Part shown: positions 10,352-21,300 of the stretch, piece by piece
How the letters are laid out: each line of letters opens with the position of its first letter
Position numbering within the stretch: the stretch's first letter is position 1
Assembly (NCBI GenBank): GCA_033064195.1
Contig: JARBJD010000141.1
Location: forward strand, 62,001-126,000
Direction of reading: 5' to 3'
Length of the DNA stretch: 64,000 nt
From: Blattamonas nauphoetae
Taxonomy: Eukaryota; Preaxostyla; Oxymonadida
Made by a program: the position numbers and the translations under genes
The notes under the pieces: model-generated
Databases searched by the model: none
Seen by the model: only the letters and a program-made list of their open reading frames with translations
What the model was told of the DNA's origin: nothing

Positions 10352-10993
10352 TCAAAACGAAGGAGGATCATCCCACAGTCCATCACATCGTGTTTCTCAA
10401 TCAAACCATTTGTACAATGCACGAAGTGTTCGAAGCAGTTCAATCACAATGAAGGGAAGAATGAGATGAATCAATATTGATAAAGATAATGAGCCTGTCT
10501 GTCTTGTTGTACTTTCGTCGAGAATATCTCAGTCGATGTCCGCGTATCCAGCTTGTTCTCCTTCCAACAGCAAGCAACAAAGAAGCCGAAGTCAAAGTCT
10601 TCAAAATGTGGGCTATAAATACTTCTGAGTCTGAATGACGGATGAAAAGAGACGACGATTCGCACCCATTTCGACAACTTCAGAACAGCGCGAGTGTTCG
10701 GAAACGGCATCTTGAAACAATGGGATGAAAGTTGTGAGTCGTTTAAGGGTGATAGAGTTCAGTTCAGAGAAAAGGAGTTCGTGTTCAGAATGGCCAGAAA
10801 ACTCGTCATAAGAACAGAGGCAGTGCAGAATAAATCAAATGTTGTCTATCAAACGAAGACTAATCATCAGTGAATGACTGAACGGGGATGGTGACCTCGC
10901 GATTTCGTGGGGTGGGGATGAGGGACAATTCTTCGTCATGAATCAACAGGTTCTTGTTACAAGGACCAAACTTCACAGTCTCCATCACCCCCT
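10352..10993. repeat. Type I upstream segment of P5, left border of the array interruption
   Basis: The first ~250 bases repeat the P1 and P3 upstream block, including ATATCTCAGTCGATGTCCGC. The similarity fades towards 10900, where GC-richer coding sequence of an unrelated minus-strand gene begins. This marks the point where non-array DNA starts. Confidence 0.5.
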
Positions 10994-12183
10994 TCAACAC
11001 GTCCAGCATGTGCACGCCACACATCCCTCAACAGACACTCCCAACACTCCCACGTTCTCCTCCACTTCTTCCCACGCTCTCCTCTCCAAATGGAACCCAC
11101 TCAGATCTTCGTTCATATCCATCTCCAAAATCCCGTCCAGCGAAGACGAGACAACAGAGAGGATGGGGAGAGCAAAGAAAGGGATGAAGGGAGGAGTCAG
11201 CGAGAGGCGGAGGGAGAGCGGCGAGATGGGTGTGTGGGGAGGAGGCGGGTGTGGCGTTGGGGAGTGCGACGAGCGACGAAGAGAGGAGTGTTGGGTCATT
11301 GCTGTTTCTGCTTCTTCCTGCTCACACCTCGCCGACCCTCCTTCTCTTCTCCAATCACAACTCGACCTCGAATCAGAATGTCTTCAAACACACGCTCCTC
11401 CACTCTCCCAATCTCCCCCCTCGTCCACAATCCACTTTTTCCTTCTTTCTTCCCCTTCTTCCCCATCCGTTCTGCTTCCTTGAACAACAACCCCCACAGC
11501 GAACTCTTCCCTGCGTTCCACAAGTCGTGTCCGCTCGTGTCAAACACAGTCGAGCTCGTCAGCCGATTCCACACCTCAGTCCGCACAGGCACGAACAAGT
11601 ACGAACACACCAGCTCGACCACCAACGACACAACACCGAGTCCACCAGCACTCATCTCAAGAAGGTCGGTCTTCCCCTTCAGCAGCATGTCGGGCACTTC
11701 CTTCTCGGCAAACACGAATCGGGCGGGAGGGGGTGTTGGGGTGGTTGGGGAGCGTCGGTTTGTGTGCCTCGCGATTGGCTCGTCGAAGAAACTGTGCAAA
11801 GCGAGAAGGGCTGTTGGCGAGCACTCCTCTCTCCAATCTCCCACCGACGTCATGTTCTCGTCCACACTCCATCCACACCCAACACTCGTCGGGAAGGACA
11901 GACCACAGATCGACGCGACGAGAGCGGACGAGGAGGAAGGAATGTGGGGAGAGGAGAACGAGCTCATTGGCGACGCTGATTCTCCGACACGAGAGGGCAG
12001 TCGATGATCGAGTGCAGTGGGGAGGGCTTGCGAGGATTCCAAAGGTGGAGAGGGGGAGGGAGTGTAAGGACGAAAGGAGACAGCGAGTGTGGGCGAGGTG
12101 GGAGGAAGGTGGGGAAGTGAAGGAGGACGAGGGGTTGTTTCGGAAAGTGAGTTTTCGGATGTTTGATCTTCGTCGAATGACAT
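10994..12183 (-). CDS. Hypothetical protein, two exons (about 387 aa)
   Basis: Exon 1 (11328-12183) starts at the first ATG after an in-frame stop. It encodes a Pro/Ser-rich N-terminus (about 100 residues), then a more ordered region with LLALHSFFDEPIARHTNRR, FVFAEKEVPDMLLKGKTDLL and GLGVVSLVVELVCSYLFVPV. A proposed 26-nt intron (11302-11327, GTGTGAG...ACAG) joins it in frame to exon 2, which ends MDMNEDLSGFHLERRAWEEV... and a TGA. Summed exon length is divisible by three. I do not recognise a family. The intron is inferred only from frame and splice signals. Base composition is richer in C than in the neighbouring array. Confidence 0.5.
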
Positions 12184-12317
12184 TTCGAGGTTGATCGCTT
12201 CAGGTTCAACAAAAGGCTTGGCCGTGATCTGAAGAAATCAGTAAATAGGGATTGTTTGGGTTATTGAATTGTGGAGACGGCTGCACCGAGGGGGGACCTG
12301 TTGGAGTGGGTGACCGC

Positions 12318-15300
12318 ATGTTGGATTCCGATCTAAACGTGTTGAGCCCTGATTCTGCGATGAGCACGACAATTGGGAACAAATCGTCCAGTTCTGTGAA
12401 CAACGAGGCCAATCTCACATTTCGGATGGAACCGAACGACATCAGGCGAGCGTCGAGTTTCACGTGGCGGCGGAGTTGGAGGCGAGAAGCGGAAGAAGAG
12501 TCGGCGAATAATCCGATGTCAATTCGTCAATACTCGAATCAGAAAAAGCGACATCGGAACAAGGATCTTTTGAGCATCAGACAACACGCGGTGGGTGTGA
12601 GGGATCTGGGGTAAGTCTAGGCTCAGATCTGAAAAAGTCTAGACGCAGATCTGCAGATCGGTCTAGGCGCAGATCTGAAAGTCTACACGCAGATCTGTCA
12701 TTACACTCGTTCTTATCGATTCTTTACCGCATTTTATTCAACAAACACCTCAATATCCACATCACTTCCACTTTTTTTGCTCATTTCTTACTTTCTGACT
12801 TTTTTACAATCTGGGTTCATCGTTGTCAAAGAGATCCTGGGTTGATCTCGGACTGTTCCTTCCCATTAACGCGTCTTTCAATGAGAGACCCTTCCAGACA
12901 TTTTTCCGGAACTTTGTCGTCGGATTCACGAACATATAGCCCTCCCGACTCTCCATCTTCTCTACACCGCCAGCATTTAATTCTCCACTACCCAGACCGA
13001 AGTATGCATTCCATTTGGTCATTTCACCTCTCTTACCTGATTTCCAAGTTCATTTTCCTTGATCTCCGAGCCCATCCTCCACTATGTTCCGTCTGAAAAG
13101 TCAACTCCAGCTCCCATCGACAGCCTCGACGGACGGTGGTCACTCAGTATTCGAATCCGCTCACAACTGAGAATTTCTACTTACAGAAAGAGGAAGAATT
13201 GAAACAGAACGTCCAGAATAGCGAAAACAGTACAACATTGTGAGAACGACCAAGAAAGGCGACGATGCGAAGGGAAACAAAAGGGAAGGGGATGAAGACC
13301 AACAATTTGAGGTTGATGAGGACATCGAAGGAGAATATGAACAAACAGGAAGAGGCAGTTGAAGATGAGGTGAACAAGACGATGGAGATGCCGATGACAA
13401 CCTACAAGAATTTGAGCAATCAGAACGCGAAGACAGAGATGCTGAGGAACAGTATGAAGAAATATGCGAAGATACCGGATCTTAACAGAATGCACATGGG
13501 GAAGAAAACAAGAATGATGAAGTTGTCGAAAACGATCATCTCGACGATCAAGATCCCAACACTGCCGGTCCTGAAAATGAGCAAGCTGAATCTGAACATG
13601 AAGATTTGCAGGAGGAAGATGATGTAAAAGCTGAAGAAGTGGAATATTTCGAAGAAGACCAAGTTGAAGACGAAGAAATCGAAGCAGAAGTCAAAACGCG
13701 CTCATTTGGCGCACGAACCTAAAAGAAGAATCAAACGATAAAGAAAACGAGATGCAAGAAAATGAACAAAATTATAAGGATGATGCGAAATTTGTAGAAC
13801 CAGTGGATGAACAAGCAGAAACAGACGATCAATTTGAAGACAATGAACAAGTAGAAGGGACAGAATTAGAAGCAGAAAAAGAAGAAGACAGCAAACACTC
13901 AGTCAAATCACGGGAGAAATTTCAAGGAGATAAATCGTCCCGGAGTTCGAAATCCAATCGGACATCCAAAAGATCAAGCTCCGAATCTCGGAAATCACGC
14001 TCTTCAGAAGAAAAATTGGATTTCCTCGAAGAAACAAACCTGAAAAACAAGATGGACAGGAGGAAGTGTTTGAAGACCAACAAGAATATGGAATGGAGGA
14101 AGGCAACAGCTTCGATCCTCAGTTGGACAAGAAATCAATGCATTAATGAAAAACCAACGAAAATGAAAACGAAATTGTGACAACACGAACATGTGGGGAA
14201 ACAGAATGTGGAAAAGTAGGATCGGTGCGTGGTACTGATTTCGAATCCAATTCTGACGCTGAAAAGGAAGAATCAGGCGAAAAAGACGAAAATGAGTAAG
14301 AAAACGACAAAGAAGTTGTGGTCGAAGAAGATGATGAGGCAAAATTGGAAGAAGGGGAAGCAACTCCAAATCAGCAATCTGGATACAAAGATGAAGATAT
14401 TCGGTTCTGAATATTCTTTTCACGAATCAGAAGAAGGAGTGGACGAAAAGGAAAAAGGAGAAGAAGATGAGAAGGAAGTGGAAAACGAGGAAGCAGAGAG
14501 ATTGGCAAGGGAGAAGGCTGAGGAGGAAGAAGCGGTCACGGAGAGAGATTTCAAACGCCTTCAGGATGAAGAAGAGGGGAGGGCGAAATTGGAAGATGAG
14601 GAGCGCCAGAGAGAGGAAGAAGAAAGGGAAAACGAGGAAGAACGACCTCGACAAGAAGACGAGAAATTGAAGCAAAACTGGCCGAGCTTCGACGACAGGA
14701 AAGAGCACAAGAAGAACTGATGCGAGAAGAACAGGAAGCAGCACGAAGACGAAAGAAGGAGCGACATGAAGCGAAGATGGAGAAGAAAAGGAAGGAAGAG
14801 GAACAACGCGAAGCAAAACGAAAAAAGAGAAAAACCACTTGGTCCATATTCAGCCATCAAAGACAAGCAATGTCTAATCATCGACACCGCCATGTTCAGA
14901 AAGAACATCAAACAGAACATGGCAGCCGAACTGAAGAAGGAGAAAGAGTGTGGGAAACAGGAGGATGAAAAGGAACAAAGTGAGAAGAAAGTAAAGAACC
15001 AGGGAGCCATGACAATGACGAAATTAAACGTGATCCCGTTGGCCCAATGCTCGCTGATCTCGCTGGAGAATGATGGAGAGTGGGTGGTATTGGACAACAT
15101 GGGAATTATGGCGATGAGCGCGATGACATACAAATACAGTTAGACAAAAACAACAACACAGCCGATCACAATCAAGATCACCGTGTTCAACTCATCGCTG
15201 GCAGATCAAGGAATCTTTGCCCAGCCGCTGCTGAGTTTGTTCACAGACGCCGAGCCCGAGATCCTTCTCAACAACGTGACCTTCAAGAATCTGATAATGG

Positions 15301-18300
15301 TCGAGAAGACACAAGATTCCGGTGACACAGATCATCAAGATCGAATCGAATGGAGCGATATCATTCACCGACACAACGTTTGACGAATGAGAATATTCGA
15401 GCACAGACAATGAAAAGATCTTCATTGCAGGATCACGTCTTCACACTCAGATCAAGGCAGCGCAATGGAAAGACTCGTTCTTATCCACACAGATTAGATC
15501 TGTGCTGATGTATTCTCTGGAGCCGCCTGAGATTCGCATCCTGCTGAACGCAAGCGTGAATGAGGCAAACACCCATCCGAACTGTGGGTCGTATCGCTTC
15601 ACTTGCTCATCGCTGGATTCAGGATATCGCTTGGCAGAGACGAACGAGTTTGAGGAAGTTCAGACGCAGGCGAACTCGGAATTGCTGAAAACGATGCGAA
15701 TAACACATGAAGAGGTGATTCAGTCGCATTCGGAGGCTGAAATTCGGACGATCACTCAGAAGAGCGATGCTGGGATCGATGTGAATGCAGAAGGGAAGAC
15801 AGCAACACTGAAGCACATGATCTTTAAGCTGGTCCCAGCGACGACGATGGAAACATTCGTGTCTGTGGAAACTGGTGTCCTGTCGCTGGAAAAAGTGACA
15901 CATTGGAACAGACACAGACACGGAGCTGGGAGATTCTCTACACTGCCTGATATGGATCAAGGAAGGGAGCACACTGATGCTGGTGGACACACCATTCAAA
16001 TAGCTGAGTTTCACTCACGAGACACTCAGAACAGTGCTCTACATCGAAGCATGGGGAGTTCTGTCGACAACACAAGGCTCACCATTCATGGAAATCAACT
16101 CGAATGCGACCGGATCACTTGTGTTCCTGGAATCAGATGATTTGGAACGAGACTCGAAGCTGGAGCCTCTGACGTTTTTCTCGTGCGCAACGGAATCTGT
16201 TCTTTGGGGAGATGGACGGGCTGACAGTGAACGACGATGGGGATGATAATGATGTGTGTGGACTGGTGGAGTTGCCGTGTTCTTCGCTGGACTTTGGATT
16301 TGAACATCTGAAGAAAGAAGAGAAGACACTGGAAACAAGTTTCAAAGTGGAGACGATTCAGGAGAAGGCCAGACGAGCACAATGGACAATCTGAAGATGG
16401 AGGTTGTGGAAGGAACACGAGAAAAGGCGGTTCTGACACTGCAGCTGCATCGACAATCGCGTTCACTGTGAAGAATGAGGAAAAGCTGAAGATTGGATAC
16501 AAAATCTGAACGAGCGTTCTATCAGTTTTGGAAGACAGCACATCGCCATGGCTTGCCAGAATCTCCGCGAAGATCTGTGCACTGGATCCTCCCTCGGTGC
16601 GGCACTGTCATTCTTTGTGCGGAACAATCATCTTCTCTCGATGAGGGAGATCAACTCTGATTTCACTTTATACTGCCCGACATGACGACTTGATTCGGCT
16701 GTAAAACGGTTGTATTTTACTGAATACAGAGACAATGTGTTTCACTTTTCTATCAAAGATAATTTAGAGAGGTAGAGACCTTGTGACAAAAAATTGGACA
16801 CCAAAAAATTCTGAATGACGTGAAAACTGTAAAATTAAAAAAATGATGGACATGTTCTTCACGACATGACACGTGATTCACTTCATCCTACTTGATCCCT
16901 CGAACTTTAAATTTTTTAACTCTACGAGAGTAACACTCGAGGAGGCTGTCACTGAATGAGAGAACGCTGATTCTAGTACTTTCTTGTGGGATCGAGTTCT
17001 CACCTCGCACGATTTTTGGACGAAGGAAGTCTATTGTAACGTAAATCGTATAAATGTCAAAAATAATTGAAACGAGCGTTCACGAAATGTGTTTGATGAG
17101 GTTAAAGTCGGTACTGATTGTTTGAAAGTCTTTCTGACCGATATTGCCCTGTTTGATTCTGGGAAGTTTTATGTTTTTTCTTGTTTCAACCAACACAGTC
17201 ACTGAGAAGGACCCGAGTGTGGTGGAGAGGGTCCATCTTGGCCTTAGTGAGAAGTTTGACGAAAGTGTCAGTGAATGTTTTTCATTCCATGATATTTTCA
17301 GACACTCAAAGTTTGTCAGTTTCAACTCATCCCAGCACATCACCAAATCCCGAGTTTTCTTTGATGATCACACAACCTTGATTCTCAGCGTGGTGTGTCT
17401 TTTCTCTTTGTGACTTCTTCACTTTCTCTCGTCCTCTCTCTCGCACATTCTTCACATCGCCAAACAGACAAAACTCTTAAGAGAAACATTTCGAAAGAGT
17501 GACATTTCCGATGGTGCAGCGATTTTGAAAACGATGGGGCTGAAAGAGAGGAACTCTGTGACATTTCCTGAAACTGATTCGACTCACTTTGAGGAAGCGT
17601 TGGAAAGAACGGTGTGATTTTTTGATTTCGAAATCTGTCTTTCGATGAACGGCTGAACTTTATGACACGTTTTTGAATCTGAAATGAACAGAATTCAATG
17701 TCTTGACGGTTGCGAGCTGTGGCTGGTTTTTTCTTTTCGCAACTCACTGTCCATCATCGGTATTCAGCGTATCGGTGTCCTTGGATACTGCATTGACAGA
17801 GACATGGAGCGAGCGAGTTGACTTATTTCTTCCTTTTCATTTTCTTCATTCAATCTGCTTCTATCTATCACTTGACATTCACAATCCTGGATACATTCAA
17901 GAGTGATATCGGTTGTGAATCACGGGTAGGTCTAGGCTCAGATCCGAAAAAGTCTAGACGCAGATCTGCAGATCCGTCTAGACGCAGATCTGAAAGTCTA
18001 CACGCAGATCTGTCATTATTGTCTCAATTTTTCACTATAAAACATCTAATATCAAAATAAGTGACGTGGAAAACGAAGAATGTGTTGGTGACCTCTCATT
18101 TTTTGAAATTGTTGCAGTAAAGTGAAATCAGAGTTGATCTCCCTCATCGAGAGAAGATGATTGTTCCGCACAAAGAATGACAGTGCCGCACCGAGGGAGG
18201 ATCCAGTGCACAGATCTTCGCGGAGATTCTGGCAAGCCATGGCGATGTGCTGTCTTCCAAAACTGATAGAACGCTCGTTCAGATTTTGTATCCAATCTTC

Positions 18301-21300
18301 AGCTTTTCCTCATTCTTCACAGTGAACGCGATTGTCGATGCAGCTGCAGTGTCAGAACCGCCTTTTCTCGTGTTCCTTCCACAACCTCCATCTTCAGATT
18401 GTCCATTGTGCTCGTCTGGCCTTCTCCTGAATCGTCTCCACTTTGAAACTTGTTTCCAGTGTCTTCTCTTCTTTCTTCAGATGTTCAAATCCAAAGTCCA
18501 GCGAAGAACACGGCAACTCCACCAGTCCACACACATCATTATCATCCCCATCGTCGTTCACTGTCAGCCCGTCCATCTCCCCAAAGAACAGATTCCGTTG
18601 CGCACGAGAAAAACGTCAGAGGCTCCAGCTTCGAGTCTCGTTCCAAATCATCTGATTCCAGGAACACAAGTGATCCGGTCGCATTCGAGTTGATTTCCAT
18701 GAATGGTGAGCCTTGTGTTGTCGACAGAACTCCCCATGCTTCGATGTAGAGCACTGTTCTGAGTGTCTCGTGAGTGAAACTCAGCTATTTGAATGGTGTG
18801 TCCACCAGCATCAGTGTGCTCCCTTCCTTGATCCATATCAGGCAGTGTAGAGAATCTCCCAGCTCCGTGTCTGTGTCTGTTCCAATGTGTCACTTTTTCC
18901 AGCGACAGGACACCAGTTTCCACAGACACGAATGTTTCCATCGTCGTCGCTGGGACCAGCTTAAAGATCATGTGCTTCAGTGTTGCTGTCTTCCCTTCTG
19001 CATTCACATCGATCCCAGCATCGCTCTTCTGAGTGATCGTCCGAATTTCAGCCTCCGAATGCGACTGAATCACCTCTTCATGTGTTATTCGCATCGTTTT
19101 CAGCAATTCCGAGTTCGCCTGCGTCTGAACTTCCTCAAACTCGTTCGTCTCTGCCAAGCGATATCCTGAATCCAGCGATGAGCAAGTGAAGCGATACGAC
19201 CCACAGTTCGGATGGGTGCTTGCCTCATTCACGCTTGCGTTCAGCAGGATGCGAATCTCAGGCGGCTCCAGAGAATACATCAGCACAGATCTAATCTGTG
19301 TGGATAAGAACGAGTCTTTCCATTGCGCTGCCTTGATCTGAGTGTGAAGACGTGATCCTGCAATGAAGATCTTTTCATTGTCTGTGCTCGAATATTCTCA
19401 TTCGTCAAACGTTGTGTCGGTGAATGATATCGCTCCATTCGATTCGATCTTGATGATCTGTGTCACCGGAATCTTGTGTCTTCTCGACCATTATCAGATT
19501 CTTGAAGGTCACGTTGTTGAGAAGGATCTCGGGCTCGGCGTCTGTGAACAAACTCAGCAGCGGCTGGGCAAAGATTCCTTGATCTGCCAGCGATGAGTTG
19601 AACACGGTGATCTTGATTGTGATCGGCTGTGTTGTTGTTTTGTCTAACTGTATTTGTATGTCATCGCGCTCATCGCCATAATTCCCATGTTGTCCAATTC
19701 CACCCACTCTCCATCATTCTCCAGCGAGATCAGCGAGCATTGGGCCAACGGGATCACGTTTAATTTCGTCATTGTCATGGCTCCCTGGTTCTTTACTTTC
19801 TTCTCACTTTGTTCCTTTTCATCCTCCTGTTTCCCACACTCTTTCTCCTTCTTCAGTTCGGCTGCCATGTTCTGTTTGATGTTCTTTCTGAACATGGCGG
19901 TGTCGATGATTAGACATTGCTTGTCTTTGATGGCTGAATATGGACCAAGTGGTTTTTTCTCTTTTTCGTTTTGCTTCGCGTTGTTCCTCTTCCTTCCTTT
20001 TCTTCTCCATCTTCGCTTCATGTCGCTCCTTCTTTCGTCTTCGTGCTGCTTCCTGTTCTTCTCGCATCAGTTCTTCTTGTGCTCTTTCCTGTCGTCGAAG
20101 CTCGGCCAGTTTTGCTTCAATTTCTCGTCTTCTTGTCGAGGTCGTTCTTCCTCGTTTCCTTTCTTCTTCCTCTCTCTGGCGCTCCTCATCTTCCAATTTC
20201 GCCCTCCCCTCTTCTTCATCCTGAAGGCGTTTGAAATCTCTCTCCGTGACCGCTTCTTCCTCCTCAGCCTTCTCCCTTGCCAATCTCTCTGCTTCCTCGT
20301 TTTCCACTTCCTTCTCATCTTCTTCTCCTTTTTCCTTTTCGTCCACTCCTTCTTCTGATTCGTGAAAAGAATATTCAGAACCGAATATCTTCATCTTTGT
20401 ATCCAGATTGCTGATTTGGAGTTGCTTCCCCTTCTTCCAATTTTGCCTCATCATCTTCTTCGACCACAACTTCTTTGTCGTTTTCTTACTCATTTTCGTC
20501 TTTTCGCCTGATTCTTCCTTTTCAGCGTCAGAATTGGATTCGAAATCAGTACCACGCACCGATCCTACTTTTCCACATTCTGTTTCCCCACATGTTCGTG
20601 TTGTCACAATTTCGTTTTCATTTTCGTTGGTTTTTCATTAATGCATTGATTTCTTGTCCAACTGAGGATCGAAGCTGTTGCCTTCCTCCATTCCATATTC
20701 TTGTTGGTCTTCAAACACTTCCTCCTGTCCATCTTGTTTTTCAGGTTTGTTTCTTCGAGGAAATCCAATTTTTCTTCTGAAGAGCGTGATTTCCGAGATT
20801 CGGAGCTTGATCTTTGGATGTCCGATTGGATTTCGAACTCCGGGACGATTTATCTCCTTGAAATTTCTCCCGTGATTTGACTGAGTGTTTGCTGTCTTCT
20901 TCTTTTCTGCTTCTAATTCTGTCCCTTCTACTTGTTCATTGTCTTCAAATTGATCGTCTGTTTCTGCTTGTTCATCCACTGGTTCTACAAATTTCGCATC
21001 ATCCTTATAATTTTGTTCATTTTCTTGCATCTCGTTTTCTTTATCGTTTGATTCTTCTTTTAGGTTCGTGCGCCAAATGAGCGCGTTTTGACTTCTGCTT
21101 CGATTTCTTCGTCTTCAACTTGGTCTTCTTCGAAATATTCCACTTCTTCAGCTTTTACATCATCTTCCTCCTGCAAATCTTCATGTTCAGATTCAGCTTG
21201 CTCATTTTCAGGACCGGCAGTGTTGGGATCTTGATCGTCGAGATGATCGTTTTCGACAACTTCATCATTCTTGTTTTCTTCCCCATGTGCATTCTGTTAA

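Noticed and set aside
11090-12194. Plus-strand frames of up to 305 codons antisense to the 387-aa gene
   Set aside because: The minus-strand reading has a better amino-acid pattern, a start after a stop and a compatible second exon. The plus-strand readings are low-complexity complements.
12600-12720. TCTAGACGCAGATCTG repeats as a CRISPR-like or telomeric array
   Set aside because: There are no unique spacers of constant length, and the units occur only within transposon ends.
14427-15133. Minus-strand Ser/Phe-rich frames opposite the coiled-coil region (and mirror at 19654-20358)
   Set aside because: They are reverse complements of GAA/GAG-rich codons (poly Phe/Leu/Ser) and disappear outside the coiled-coil stretch.
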